Positions 1-9,197 of a stretch of DNA of 64,000 nt are shown here, piece by piece. Numbering within the stretch: the first letter of the stretch is position 1; each line of letters begins with the position of its first letter. The translations under genes and the position numbers were made by a program. The notes under the pieces were generated by a model. The model ran no database searches. It had not been told where the DNA came from and worked only from the letters and a program-made list of their open reading frames with translations. The DNA comes from Aquabacterium olei (GTDB taxonomy: Bacteria; Pseudomonadota; Gammaproteobacteria; Burkholderiales; Burkholderiaceae_C), in the NCBI RefSeq assembly GCF_003100395.1, contig NZ_CP029210.1, forward strand, positions 1,178,001 through 1,242,000. The letters are read 5' to 3'.

Positions 1-393
1 TACCAGCCGCTGGACCTGAACATCGCCAAGTGCCGCATGAGCGTGGCCGTGCGCGCCGACTTCGACTACGAAGCCGCCGTGCGCCAGGGCTCGCGCATCC
101 GCGTCGCCACCAAGTACACGACCATCGCGCGCGAGCACTTTGCCAACAAGGGCGTGCACGTCGACCTCATCAAGCTGTACGGCTCGATGGAGCTGGCGCC
201 GCTGACCGGGCTGGCCGACGCCATCGTCGACCTGGTCTCCACCGGCAGCACGCTCAAGGCCAACAAGCTGGTCGAGGTCGAGCAGATCATGAACATCAGC
301 TCGCGGCTGGTGGTCAACCAGGCCTCGCTCAAGCTCAAGCGCGAGCCGCTGCGCGCCATGATCCAGGCCTTCGAATCGGCCATTCCGCGCTGA
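1..393 (+). CDS. hisG: ATP phosphoribosyltransferase, C-terminal part (partial)
   Basis: First enzyme of histidine synthesis, joining ATP and PRPP. The window opens inside the gene: frame 1 is open from base 1 and reads [17 protein letters not shown], which matches the HisG catalytic domain, and ends at a TGA at 391-393. About 130 C-terminal residues are present. The end close after the catalytic fold (..[10 protein letters not shown]) fits the short HisG form that lacks the ACT-like regulatory domain and works with HisZ, as is usual in this bacterial group (family knowledge). It lies 98 bases before hisD on the same strand, in the normal his operon order. Confidence 0.93.
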   Translation, partial: YQPLDLNIAKCRMSVAVRADFDYEAAVRQGSRIRVATKYTTIAREHFANKGVHVDLIKLYGSMELAPLTGLADAIVDLVSTGSTLKANKLVEVEQIMNISSRLVVNQASLKLKREPLRAMIQAFESAIPR

Positions 394-491
394 TGTGGGG
401 CAGGGGCATTCGGTTCCCGCTAACGCGTTGATCGAGACAAGCCATCGCCAGCCCCAACCCCAGCCGGTTGTTTTCTGAGATCCTCGAGACC

Positions 492-1814
492 ATGACAGTC
501 CAGATCCGCCACCTCGCCACCACCCAGTCCGACTTTGAAGCCACCTTCAAGCAGGTGCTGCACTGGTCGGCCGAGACCGACACGGCCATCGAAGATCGCG
601 TGGCCGCCATCCTGGCCGACGTGCGCCTGCGCGGCGACGAGGCGGTGCTCGAGTACACCGCCCGCTTCGACGGGCTGAGCGTGCCCGGCATGGCGGCGCT
701 CGAACTGGGCCAGTCCGAACTGAAAGCCGCCTTCGACAGCCTGCCCGCCGAGCAGCGCACCGCGCTCGAATCGGCCGCGCGGCGCGTGCGCAGCTACCAC
801 GAGCGCCAGAAGCAGGCCTGCGGCCTGAGCTGGGCCTACCGCGACGAAGACGGCACGCTGCTGGGCCAGAAGGTCACGCCGCTGGACCGCGTCGGCATCT
901 ACGTGCCCGGCGGCAAGGCCGCCTACCCGTCGTCCGTGCTGATGAATGCGATCCCGGCCCACGTGGCGGGCGTCGAAGAGATCATCATGGTCGTGCCCAC
1001 GCCGCGCGGCGAGAAGAACCCGCTGGTGCTGGCCGCCGCCTACGTGGCGGGTGTCAGCCGTGCCTTCACCATCGGGGGCGCCCAGGCCGTGGCCGCGCTG
1101 GCCTACGGCACGCGCACCGTGCCCAAGGTCGACAAGATCACCGGCCCGGGCAACGCCTACGTGGCCAGTGCCAAGCGCCGCGTGTTCGGCGAGGTCGGCA
1201 TCGACATGATTGCCGGCCCCAGCGAGATCCTCGTGCTGGCCGACGGCACCACGCCGCCCGACTGGGTGGCCATGGACCTGTTCAGCCAGGCCGAGCACGA
1301 CGAGCTGGCGCAAAGCATCCTGCTGTGCCCCGATGCGGCCTACATCACCCGGGTGCAGGAGGCCATCGACCGCCTGCTGCCCACCATGCCGCGCGCCGAG
1401 ATCATCCGCGCCTCGCTGGAAGGGCGTGGCGCGCTGATCCACACCCGCAGCATGGACGAGGCCTGCGCCATCAGCAACCGCATTGCGCCCGAGCACCTGG
1501 AAGTGAGCAGCAGCGAGCCCAACAAATGGGAGCCGCTGCTCAAGCATGCCGGCGCCATCTTCCTGGGCGCCTACACCAGCGAATCGCTGGGCGACTACTG
1601 TGCCGGCCCCAACCACGTGCTGCCCACCTCGGGCACGGCCCGCTTCTCCTCGCCGCTGGGTGTCTACGACTTCCAGAAGCGCTCCAGCCTGATCGAGGTG
1701 AGCGAAGCCGGCGCCCAGGCCCTGGGCAAGACGGCGGCGGTGCTGGCGTATGGCGAAGGCCTGCAGGCCCACGCCCGCGCCGCCGAACTGCGCCTGAAGG
1801 ACGGCGGTCAGTGA
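492..1814 (+). CDS. hisD: Histidinol dehydrogenase
   Basis: Catalyses the last two oxidations of histidine synthesis (histidinol to histidine, NAD-dependent, zinc enzyme). The 440-residue product has the family length. Visible family motifs are [12 protein letters not shown] in the middle, the zinc-region motif QAEHDELAQ, the catalytic APEHLE pair and the [14 protein letters not shown] signature near the C-terminus. The ATG at 492 ([12 protein letters not shown]) was preferred to an upstream TTG in the same frame because family members start near this point; the ribosome site is weak for both. The stop overlaps the hisC start by one base (TGATG), which indicates translational coupling. Confidence 0.96.
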   Translation: MTVQIRHLATTQSDFEATFKQVLHWSAETDTAIEDRVAAILADVRLRGDEAVLEYTARFDGLSVPGMAALELGQSELKAAFDSLPAEQRTALESAARRVRSYHERQKQACGLSWAYRDEDGTLLGQKVTPLDRVGIYVPGGKAAYPSSVLMNAIPAHVAGVEEIIMVVPTPRGEKNPLVLAAAYVAGVSRAFTIGGAQAVAALAYGTRTVPKVDKITGPGNAYVASAKRRVFGEVGIDMIAGPSEILVLADGTTPPDWVAMDLFSQAEHDELAQSILLCPDAAYITRVQEAIDRLLPTMPRAEIIRASLEGRGALIHTRSMDEACAISNRIAPEHLEVSSSEPNKWEPLLKHAGAIFLGAYTSESLGDYCAGPNHVLPTSGTARFSSPLGVYDFQKRSSLIEVSEAGAQALGKTAAVLAYGEGLQAHARAAELRLKDGGQ

Positions 1815-2959
1815 TGGCCCTCGCTTCGCAGACTCCGGTGCAGGCCGACGCCCTCCAGGCCGTTTTTCGCGACGACGTGCGCGCCATGCACGCCTACCAC
1901 GTGCAGGATGCGGCCGGCTACATCAAGCTCGACGCGATGGAAAACCCGTTCGCCCTGCCGCCCGCGCTGCAGGACGAGTTGGGCCGTCGCCTGAGCCCGC
2001 TGGCCCTGAACCGCTACCCCGGCCCGCGCATCAACGACCTGCATGCCGCGCTGCGCGCCCACGCCGGCATCCCGGCCGACATGGGGCTGGTGCTGGGCAA
2101 TGGCTCGGATGAACTGATCAGCCTGCTGTGCACCGCCTGTGCCCGCCCCGGCGCCACGGTGCTGGCGCCCGTGCCCGGCTTCGTGATGTATGCCGTGTCG
2201 GCCCAGATTGCGGGCATGCAGTTCGTGGGCGTGCCGCTCACCGCCGAGTTCGAGCTCGATGCCGACGCCATGGTGGCGGCCATTGCACAGCACCGCCCGG
2301 CGCTGACCTTCATCGCCTACCCCAACAACCCCACGGCCAACCTGTGGGACGATGCTGCGATCGACCGCGTGGTGCAGGCCGTGGCCGACAACGCCGCCGC
2401 GGGCCACCCGGGCCTGGTCATCATCGACGAGGCCTACCAGCCCTTTGCCTGCCGCAGCTGGCTGCCCCGCGTCGCGGCGCACCCGCATGTGCTGCTGATG
2501 CGCACACTCAGCAAGTTCGGCCTGGCCGGCATCCGCCTGGGCTACATGACGGGCCGCGCCGACCTGATCGAGCAGGTCGACAAGGTGCGCCCGCCGTACA
2601 ACATCAGCGTGCTCAACACCGAGGCCGCCTTGTTCGCGCTCGAGCACGCCGACGAGTTCGCGCGCCAGGCCGAGGTCATCAAGGCCGAGCGCCAGCGCCT
2701 CATGGCCGCGCTGGCCACGATGCCGGCTGCCCGCGCCTTCCCGAGCGAGGCCAACATGATCCTGGTGCGCGTCCCTGACGCGGCCGCGGTCTTTCAGGCC
2801 CTCAAAGCGCGTGGCATCCTGATCAAGAATGTCGCAGGCCCGCATGGATTGCTGGCAAACTGTGTCCGGTTGACCGTGGGCCTGCCCGCGGAAAACGACG
2901 CGCTCATTGCCGCCCTGCGCGCGGTGCTGAGCGAACCCCTGAACGCCCCTCAAGCATGA
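1814..2959 (+). CDS. hisC: Histidinol-phosphate aminotransferase
   Basis: PLP-dependent fold-type I aminotransferase that converts imidazole-acetol phosphate to histidinol phosphate. The product is 381 residues long. Features seen are LDAMENPF near the N-terminus, LGNGSDELI, the substrate/cofactor motif YPNNPTAN, the IIDEAY segment and the PLP lysine context [13 protein letters not shown]. The gene starts on the last base of the hisD stop and ends with an ATGA overlap with hisB, so the three genes are tightly coupled. Confidence 0.95.
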   Translation: MALASQTPVQADALQAVFRDDVRAMHAYHVQDAAGYIKLDAMENPFALPPALQDELGRRLSPLALNRYPGPRINDLHAALRAHAGIPADMGLVLGNGSDELISLLCTACARPGATVLAPVPGFVMYAVSAQIAGMQFVGVPLTAEFELDADAMVAAIAQHRPALTFIAYPNNPTANLWDDAAIDRVVQAVADNAAAGHPGLVIIDEAYQPFACRSWLPRVAAHPHVLLMRTLSKFGLAGIRLGYMTGRADLIEQVDKVRPPYNISVLNTEAALFALEHADEFARQAEVIKAERQRLMAALATMPAARAFPSEANMILVRVPDAAAVFQALKARGILIKNVAGPHGLLANCVRLTVGLPAENDALIAALRAVLSEPLNAPQA

Positions 2960-3576
2960 ACGCTCCCGACCAGGTGCCTGCCTGCACCGACCGCGTGGCC
3001 GAAGTCACCCGGAACACCGCTGAAACCCAGATCACCGTGCGCGTCAACCTCGACGGCACGGGGGCGGCCAAGCTGCACACCGGCATCGGCTTCTTCGACC
3101 ACATGCTCGACCAGATCGCCCGCCACGGCCTGGTCGACCTCGACATCCATGCGGTGGGCGACCTGCACATCGACGGCCACCACACCGTCGAGGACGTCGG
3201 CATCACGCTGGGTCAGGCGTTCGCGAAGGCCGTGGGCGACAAGAAGGGCATCCGCCGCTACGGCCACGCCTACGTGCCGCTCGACGAAGCCCTGTCGCGC
3301 GTGGTCATCGACTTCTCGGGCCGTCCGGGTCTGCACATGCACATCCCGTTCACCGCGGGCAGCATCGGCGGCTTCGACACCCAGCTCACGTTCGAGTTCT
3401 TCCAGGGCTTCGTGAACCACGCCGGCGTCACCCTGCACATCGACAACCTCAAGGGCACGAACGCGCACCACCAGTGCGAGACCGTGTTCAAGGCTTTTGC
3501 CCGGGCCCTGCGCGGCGCGCTCGAGCGCGACCCCCGCATGGCGGGCATCATTCCCTCCACCAAGGGCTCGCTCTGA
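2956..3576 (+). CDS. hisB: Imidazoleglycerol-phosphate dehydratase (monofunctional)
   Basis: Dehydrates imidazoleglycerol phosphate to imidazole-acetol phosphate. The product is 206 residues and contains only the dehydratase domain; the N-terminal phosphatase half of the enterobacterial bifunctional HisB is absent, as usual in betaproteobacteria. The manganese-binding repeats [10 protein letters not shown] and AHHQCET are both present. The start overlaps the hisC stop by four bases (ATGA). Confidence 0.96.
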   Translation: MNAPDQVPACTDRVAEVTRNTAETQITVRVNLDGTGAAKLHTGIGFFDHMLDQIARHGLVDLDIHAVGDLHIDGHHTVEDVGITLGQAFAKAVGDKKGIRRYGHAYVPLDEALSRVVIDFSGRPGLHMHIPFTAGSIGGFDTQLTFEFFQGFVNHAGVTLHIDNLKGTNAHHQCETVFKAFARALRGALERDPRMAGIIPSTKGSL

Positions 3577-3606
3577 GCCTCGCTGCCCCGATCGCCCTCT
3601 GACGCC

Positions 3607-4293
3607 ATGAGCCAGACCCCGACCGTTGCCGTCATCGATTACGGCATGGGCAACCTCCGTTCCGTATCCCAGGCCGTCGAGCACGCGGCCAAGGACCTGG
3701 ACCTGAACGTCGTCGTCACCAACGATCCGGCTGTCGTGAAAGCGGCCCAGCGCGTGGTGCTGCCCGGGCAGGGGGCCATGCGCGACTGCATGCGCGAACT
3801 GCGCGAAGCCCATGGCGGCGACCTGTTCGGCGCCGTGCTGGATGCCGCGGCCACCAAGCCGCTGATGGGCGTGTGCGTCGGCATGCAGATGCTGCTCGAC
3901 CACTCGGAAGAGCAGGACACCCCCGGCCTGGGTCTCATCCCGGGCAAGGTGATCCGCTTCCGCCTGGAAGGGCAGACCCAGCCCGATGGCAGCCGCTACA
4001 AGGTGCCCCAGATGGGCTGGAACCGCGTCTACCAGTCGCGTCACGCGGGCGTCTGGGGCGGCGAGCCGCATCCCGTGTGGGCCGGTGTGCCCGACGGCAG
4101 CTATTTCTATTTCGTCCACAGCTACCATGCGGTTGTCGACAATCCCCAACACAGCGCCGGTGAAACCGACTACGGTGTGCGCTTTACCTGCGCGGTGGCC
4201 CGGGATAACATTTTTGCCACGCAGTTCCACCCGGAAAAGAGCGCCGAACACGGCCTGGCCCTGTACCGCAATTTCCTTCTCTGGAAGCCGTGA
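3607..4293 (+). CDS. hisH: Imidazole glycerol phosphate synthase, glutaminase subunit
   Basis: Class I glutamine amidotransferase subunit (228 residues) that supplies ammonia to HisF. The nucleophile motif appears as GVCVGMQ. The oxyanion region is at LPGQGAM and the catalytic His/Glu pair at QFHPEKS near the C-terminus. The gene lies 30 bases after hisB. A 78-base spacer with a hairpin separates it from hisA. Confidence 0.96.
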   Translation: MSQTPTVAVIDYGMGNLRSVSQAVEHAAKDLDLNVVVTNDPAVVKAAQRVVLPGQGAMRDCMRELREAHGGDLFGAVLDAAATKPLMGVCVGMQMLLDHSEEQDTPGLGLIPGKVIRFRLEGQTQPDGSRYKVPQMGWNRVYQSRHAGVWGGEPHPVWAGVPDGSYFYFVHSYHAVVDNPQHSAGETDYGVRFTCAVARDNIFATQFHPEKSAEHGLALYRNFLLWKP

Positions 4294-4300
4294 CGTCGCT

Positions 4301-4318
4301 CCCTGCCGAGTGGCAGGG
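4301..4318 (+). promoter_or_regulatory. Intercistronic hairpin between hisH and hisA
   Basis: A perfect 7-bp stem (CCCTGCC/GGCAGGG) with loop GAGT lies 8 bases after the hisH stop. No T tract follows, so it is not a standard terminator. It could be an RNA-stability or processing element inside the his mRNA; that role is inference. Confidence 0.4.
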
Positions 4319-4371
4319 ATCTTCGGCCACAATGTGCTCCGTTTTCTTCCCTCCACTCTGGCACGACTGCC

Positions 4372-5118
4372 ATGCTGCTGATCCCTGCGATTGACCTCAA
4401 AGACGGCAAGTGTGTTCGCCTCAAGCAAGGCGACATGAACGACTCCACCACCTTCGGGGAGGACCCGGCCGCCATGGCCCGGCGCTGGCTTGATGCCGGC
4501 GCGCGTCGTCTGCACCTGGTGGACCTGAACGGGGCGTTCGCCGGCAAGCCGGTGAACGAGGCCGCGATCAAGGCCATCATCAAGGAGGTCGGTGACGAGA
4601 TCCCCGTGCAACTGGGCGGCGGCATCCGTGACCTCGACACCATCGAGCGCTACCTGGATGACGGTCTGAGCTACGTCATCATCGGCACCGCGGCCGTCAA
4701 GAACCCCGGCTTCCTGAAGGACGCCTGCTCGGCGTTCGGCGGGCACATCATCGTCGGTCTGGACGCCAAGGACGGCAAGGTCGCGACCGATGGCTGGAGC
4801 AAGCTCTCCGGCCACGAGGTGGTGGACCTGGCCAAGAAGTTCGAGGATTACGGCGTCGAAGGCGTGATCTACACCGACATCGGCCGTGACGGCATGCTCT
4901 CCGGCATCAACATCGAAGCCACCGTCAAGCTGGCCCAGGCGCTTACCGTGCCCGTGATTGCGTCGGGCGGCCTGTCCAACCTGGCTGACATCGAACAGCT
5001 CTGCGCCGTCGAAGGCGAGGGCGTCGAAGGTGTGATCTGCGGCCGTGCCATCTACAGCGGTGACCTCGATTTCGCCGTGGCCCAGAAGCGCGCCGACGAC
5101 CTCAACGGCGGCCTCTGA
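4372..5118 (+). CDS. hisA: Phosphoribosylformimino-5-aminoimidazole carboxamide ribotide isomerase
   Basis: TIM-barrel isomerase (ProFAR to PRFAR), 248 residues. The catalytic aspartates are visible in [15 protein letters not shown] (near residue 8) and in [10 protein letters not shown] in the second half. The half-barrel repeat of the HisA/HisF family is clear, with phosphate-binding motifs LGGGIRD and ASGGLSN. The stop overlaps the hisF ATG by one base. Confidence 0.96.
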   Translation: MLLIPAIDLKDGKCVRLKQGDMNDSTTFGEDPAAMARRWLDAGARRLHLVDLNGAFAGKPVNEAAIKAIIKEVGDEIPVQLGGGIRDLDTIERYLDDGLSYVIIGTAAVKNPGFLKDACSAFGGHIIVGLDAKDGKVATDGWSKLSGHEVVDLAKKFEDYGVEGVIYTDIGRDGMLSGINIEATVKLAQALTVPVIASGGLSNLADIEQLCAVEGEGVEGVICGRAIYSGDLDFAVAQKRADDLNGGL

Positions 5119-5897
5119 TGCTGGCCAAGCGGATCATTCCCTGCCTGGATGTCACGGGCGGGCGCGTCGTCAAGGGCGTCAACTTCGTCGAACTGCGTGA
5201 CGCGGGCGATCCGGTCGAGATCGCGGCGCGCTACAACGAGCAGGGCGCCGACGAACTGACCTTCCTCGACATCACCGCCACCAGCGATGGTCGCGACCTG
5301 ATCCTGCACATCATCGAGGCCGTCGCCTCGCAGGTCTTCATCCCGCTGACAGTGGGCGGCGGCGTGCGCACGGTCGAAGACGTGCGGCGCCTGCTGAACG
5401 CCGGCGCGGACAAGGTCAGCTTCAACTCGGCGGCGATTGCCAACCCGCAGGTCATCCGCGATGCGTCCGACAAGTACGGCTCGCAGTGCATCGTGGTGGC
5501 CATCGACGCCAAGAAGCGCCAGGGTGACGACCTGGCCGCGCGCGGCGAAGGCTGGGACGTCTACAGCCACGGTGGGCGCAAGAACGTCGGGCTCGATGCC
5601 GTGGCCTGGGCGAAGCAGATGGCCGAGCACGGCGCCGGCGAGATCCTGCTGACCAGCATGGACCGCGATGGCACCAAGTCCGGCTTCGACCTGGCCCTGA
5701 CCCGCGCCGTCAGCGACGCCGTGGGCGTGCCGGTGATCGCATCGGGCGGCGTGGGCAACCTCGACCACCTGGCCGACGGTGTGCAGCAGGGCGGCGCCGA
5801 TGCGGTGCTGGCCGCCAGCATCTTCCACTACGGCGAGTACACCGTCGGTGAAGCCAAGGCCGTGATGGCCCGACGCGGCATCCCCGTGCGACTCTGA
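5118..5897 (+). CDS. hisF: Imidazole glycerol phosphate synthase, cyclase subunit
   Basis: Cyclase subunit (259 residues) that uses ammonia channelled from HisH to make imidazole glycerol phosphate and AICAR. Catalytic Asp11 is in [15 protein letters not shown] and the second Asp in [12 protein letters not shown]. Phosphate loops VGGGVRT and ASGGVGN are present. In most Burkholderiales hisI and hisE would follow directly; here they are about 9 kb away on the other strand. Confidence 0.97.
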   Translation: MLAKRIIPCLDVTGGRVVKGVNFVELRDAGDPVEIAARYNEQGADELTFLDITATSDGRDLILHIIEAVASQVFIPLTVGGGVRTVEDVRRLLNAGADKVSFNSAAIANPQVIRDASDKYGSQCIVVAIDAKKRQGDDLAARGEGWDVYSHGGRKNVGLDAVAWAKQMAEHGAGEILLTSMDRDGTKSGFDLALTRAVSDAVGVPVIASGGVGNLDHLADGVQQGGADAVLAASIFHYGEYTVGEAKAVMARRGIPVRL

Positions 5898-5904
5898 TGG
5901 CCCA

Positions 5905-5931
5905 CAGGCCTCGCCGCTCTGGTGAGGCCTG
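5905..5931 (+). terminator. Hairpin after hisF, possible operon end
   Basis: Perfect 8-bp stem CAGGCCTC/GAGGCCTG with an 11-base loop, starting 7 bases after the hisF stop. There is no T tract, so termination would be weak or factor-dependent. It marks the place where hisI would be expected. Confidence 0.35.
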
Positions 5932-6110
5932 ATGCTCAGCAGGCGTGCAGTCCGTCACGCTGTCCGTTTCTCTCATGGTTTGCCTGATGGCGGCGCGCGC
6001 ACGGTGGGCGTACGGTCGACTCAGGCATCACCGGTGTGCTGTGCCACAGGCCCTGTCAGGCTGGCAGGTCAGGCCGCCAGAACACCGGACCAGCGTGGAA
6101 GGAGCGTGAC

Positions 6111-6695
6111 ATGCCAGCTCGTCATGGTTTCAAGCCGCTTGAGCTCTCGGGCCTTTCCCAGGCCCCGACCCTGCCGCGTGTCGTGCGCGCGGCGCGCCCG
6201 GAAGACCCGGCGCTCAGCCTGATCACCGACCTGCACCACGGCCCCTGTGTGGTCGCCAGCCACCTCGACGGTCTTCCGCAGACCCTGCATCTGATGATGC
6301 GCGCGGGGGTGCGGATGGTGTTCGTGTCCGGCGCCGACGGCAAGCTGGTGGGCATGGCCACAGCCGAGGACATCCAGGGTGAGCGTCCCGTGCTGAGGGC
6401 GTCCAGCCACCACGTGCCACACCGTGAACTGACCCTGGCCGACGTCATGACGCCGGTGCACCTCTGGGAAACGGTGGACCTGCACCGCGTGCGTCATGCC
6501 AGCCTGGGCGACGTGGCCGCCACCCTGCAGGAGCATGGTCTGCGCTACCTGATCGTCACGCAGCGCAAGGGCACCGAGGTGACCTTGCGGGGCCTGTTCT
6601 CGGCAAGCCGGCTGGAGATGGCCATGCGCACCGCCATCGAACCGGATCGGCACTCACGCAGCTTTGCCGAACTGGAGCAGGCCTTGGCGCACTGA
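6111..6695 (+). CDS. CBS-domain protein
   Basis: Small cytosolic protein of 194 residues with two CBS-like motifs: one around residues 45-95 (ending LVGMATAEDI) and one around residues 112-175 (starting LADVMTPV). No enzymatic domain is attached. CBS pairs usually bind adenine nucleotides; the ligand and partner here are unknown. The ATG at 6111 is chosen because GGAAGGAG precedes it at good spacing; an upstream in-frame extension lacks a ribosome site. It sits 213 bases after hisF and converges with the CHASE2 kinase gene. Confidence 0.75.
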   Translation: MPARHGFKPLELSGLSQAPTLPRVVRAARPEDPALSLITDLHHGPCVVASHLDGLPQTLHLMMRAGVRMVFVSGADGKLVGMATAEDIQGERPVLRASSHHVPHRELTLADVMTPVHLWETVDLHRVRHASLGDVAATLQEHGLRYLIVTQRKGTEVTLRGLFSASRLEMAMRTAIEPDRHSRSFAELEQALAH

Positions 6696-6722
6696 GGCGG
6701 CCAGACGCTGCCTCGCCGCGGC

Positions 6723-9170
6723 TCAGCCCGCGGTGTGGGGCGCGGCCGAAGCGACAGGCAGCCACAGCGCGAAGCGCGCGCCCGAGCCCGGCTGGTTGTC
6801 GACCACCACGCGTCCGCCATGGCGGCGGGCCACCGTGTCGATGAACACGAGGCCCAGCCCGATCCCGGGTGGCAGGCGCGACGGGCGCCCTTGTTCGACC
6901 CGTTCATAGCGACGGAACAGGCGGCCCAGTTCGGAGGTGGGGATGCCGGGGCCCTGGTCCTGGACGGCAATCACATGGTGGCCTTCCTGGGTGGCGATGC
7001 TCACCGTGACGGTGCTGTGCGCCGGGCTGAACTTGACGGCATTGCCCAGCAGGTTCACCAGGGCGCGGTGCACCAGGTAGCCGTCCACCACCGCCGGCTG
7101 GCGGCGTTCTCCGTCCCAGGTGCGCTGCAGCGTGACGTCCTTCAGTTGCGCGCGCAGACTCACCTCGTCGATGCACTCGTCGGCCAGCGAGTGCAGGTCG
7201 GTGCGCTGCAGGGTGACGGGGCGGTTCTCGGCACGCATCACCTGCAGCAGTTCCTCGCACAGGTCCAGCGTGCCGCGTGCCAGGCTTTCGATGTGCTGCA
7301 GCGCCTCATCGGGGCTCGGCCCATGGCCCATCTGCTGGAGCTCGACCAGGGCCAGCAGCGAGGCCTGAGGGGAGCGGATGTCGTGCGCGATGAAGCCCAT
7401 CAGCTCCTGGCGTTGCATCTCGGCGTGGCGCAACTCGGTCACATCGGTGGCGCACACGATCACCCCGCCAGGGCGTCTGGTTTCGTCCGGCCAGACGTCC
7501 TCGTCGTCTGATCCTGCAGGGGGGCGCATCGGCACGAGGTGGACCAGGTACTGGCGACCCTGAAGGTCACTGGCCTCGGTGGTCACGGAAGCAAGCTGGG
7601 CCCGCTCGTCGTCTGCGATGCCGCCGCCCGGCTGGGACGCCACGCGCTGGAACAGGAGGTCCCATGAGGGGGCTTCGACCGGCGTCAGCTCGGCCAGCAC
7701 CGCCGTCAGCGGTCGACCGAGGATCGCGGTCGATTCATCGTGCCCTCCCATCACCGCGGCCTGGCGGTTGGCCTGCGTGACGCGTCCGTCGGCGTCGGCC
7801 ACCAGCACGGCATCGGGCAAGGCTGTCAACGTGTCGGCCAGCAGTTGCCGCGCTTCACGCAGCTGGGCGCCGGCATGGCGCAGTGCTGCGGTGCGCTGGT
7901 CCAGCAGATCACCCGCCCTCGGTGCGGGTTGCTGTCCCTTTGCCGCCAGCGGGTCCTGCGCAATGAGGTCCAGCTCGTCCTGCAGGGCGTGCGCCGTGGC
8001 CTCCAGACGCCGCCAGCTCCAGACGGGGTACGCCAGCATGGCCACGAGCACGGTGCTGAAGGGCGCCCACCAGATGTCGAAGGCCATGAGCAGCCACGAC
8101 CCCGTCAGCGCGCCGGCCGACAGCGCAACGGCGTGGGCCAGCGCCTTGCGAGGGGTGACGGTCTGAAATGACCAGCCAAGCAGCAGCACCAGCGTGGCGG
8201 CGATCGCGGCCTGAACGGGGCGGGGGACGGTGAACAGGGCGCCCCCGTGGCGCAGGTTGGCCAGCAGTTGGCCTGTCACCTCGACGCCGGGCATGCCCGT
8301 GCTCTGGCTGGTCACGGGGGTCAGAAAGGTGTCGGCCAGGCCGCGTGCGGTGACGCCGATCAGCACATCTCGCCCGGTGAAGGTGCGGGCAGGCACCTCG
8401 CCGCGCAGCAGTGCCGCCATGGACACGTGCCGGATCCGACCCGGCGGGCCGAGAAAGCGGATGGCCATGCGGTCCGTGTGCAGCCACGCCGCCTCGGGCG
8501 CAGAAGCCGTCGGCGCGGGGAGCAGGGTCTGCGGCATGCCGGTGCGCTGAAGGCGGGAGGCGCCCTGATCGCCAGCGCTGCCCACCTGCATCAGCGCCAG
8601 GGCAGGGTGCAGGTAGCTGACGCGGCGGGTGCCGGCATGCAGCCACGCGTGTCGCAGCACGCCGTCGACATCCAGCGTGACGTCGGCGTGCGCCAGCAGC
8701 GCATGGGCCCGGAAGGCGGGCAGGGGGAGCAGTTCGTGCCCCTGGCCCAGGCTGTTCACGGCATGGCCGACAGGCAGGACCACCCGGGCACTGCGGGCCA
8801 GGGCCTCGCTCATCAACTGGTCCTGCGCGGGGTCGCTGTCAGGCTCGGTCATCAGCAGGTTGTAGAGCACCGACCGCGGGCGGGCCTCGGTGATCAGGGT
8901 CAGCGCCTGCGCATGGATGGCCCGGCGCCACGGCCAGCGGCCGATTGCTTCGAGGCTGGCGTCGTCGATGGCGACGATGACGATGTCGTCCGGCGCGCCG
9001 CGCGTCCAGGTGAGCTGTGCGGCGTCGTGCACCGTCTGGTCCAGTCGCCAGGTCCAGTGACCCCAACTGGCCCAGCCTGCGAGGACGGCCAGCACCACGC
9101 TGAGCCAACGCCATTCACGCTGCCACGTGGGGTCGGCGGTTCGTGCTGCCCGATCGATGGCGGGCGTCAT
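6723..9170 (-). CDS. CHASE2-domain sensor histidine kinase
   Basis: Inner-membrane two-component sensor, 815 residues. In order: N-terminal membrane segment (about 22-42), extracytoplasmic CHASE2 domain (about 45-325, with DDIVIVAIDDASLEAIGRWPWRR), about three membrane helices (about 330-395), a short coiled linker, a PAS-like domain (about 450-580), a HisKA domain with phospho-acceptor His596 in FIAHDIRSP, and a C-terminal HATPase domain (N-box LLGNAVKFSP, G-boxes DQGPGIP and GIGLGLVF). The ATG at 9170 was chosen; an in-frame TTG lies 12 bases upstream. It follows the FecR/LysM gene by 27 bases, and the two are probably co-transcribed. No response regulator gene is adjacent. Confidence 0.88.
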   Translation of the reverse strand: MTPAIDRAARTADPTWQREWRWLSVVLAVLAGWASWGHWTWRLDQTVHDAAQLTWTRGAPDDIVIVAIDDASLEAIGRWPWRRAIHAQALTLITEARPRSVLYNLLMTEPDSDPAQDQLMSEALARSARVVLPVGHAVNSLGQGHELLPLPAFRAHALLAHADVTLDVDGVLRHAWLHAGTRRVSYLHPALALMQVGSAGDQGASRLQRTGMPQTLLPAPTASAPEAAWLHTDRMAIRFLGPPGRIRHVSMAALLRGEVPARTFTGRDVLIGVTARGLADTFLTPVTSQSTGMPGVEVTGQLLANLRHGGALFTVPRPVQAAIAATLVLLLGWSFQTVTPRKALAHAVALSAGALTGSWLLMAFDIWWAPFSTVLVAMLAYPVWSWRRLEATAHALQDELDLIAQDPLAAKGQQPAPRAGDLLDQRTAALRHAGAQLREARQLLADTLTALPDAVLVADADGRVTQANRQAAVMGGHDESTAILGRPLTAVLAELTPVEAPSWDLLFQRVASQPGGGIADDERAQLASVTTEASDLQGRQYLVHLVPMRPPAGSDDEDVWPDETRRPGGVIVCATDVTELRHAEMQRQELMGFIAHDIRSPQASLLALVELQQMGHGPSPDEALQHIESLARGTLDLCEELLQVMRAENRPVTLQRTDLHSLADECIDEVSLRAQLKDVTLQRTWDGERRQPAVVDGYLVHRALVNLLGNAVKFSPAHSTVTVSIATQEGHHVIAVQDQGPGIPTSELGRLFRRYERVEQGRPSRLPPGIGLGLVFIDTVARRHGGRVVVDNQPGSGARFALWLPVASAAPHTAG

Positions 9171-9197
9171 GCTGGGCGGCAAGGCAGTTCAGGCCGG

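Noticed and set aside
2950..4815. Long minus-strand open frame across hisB, hisH and hisA
   Set aside because: Antisense shadow; the three his genes are unambiguous.
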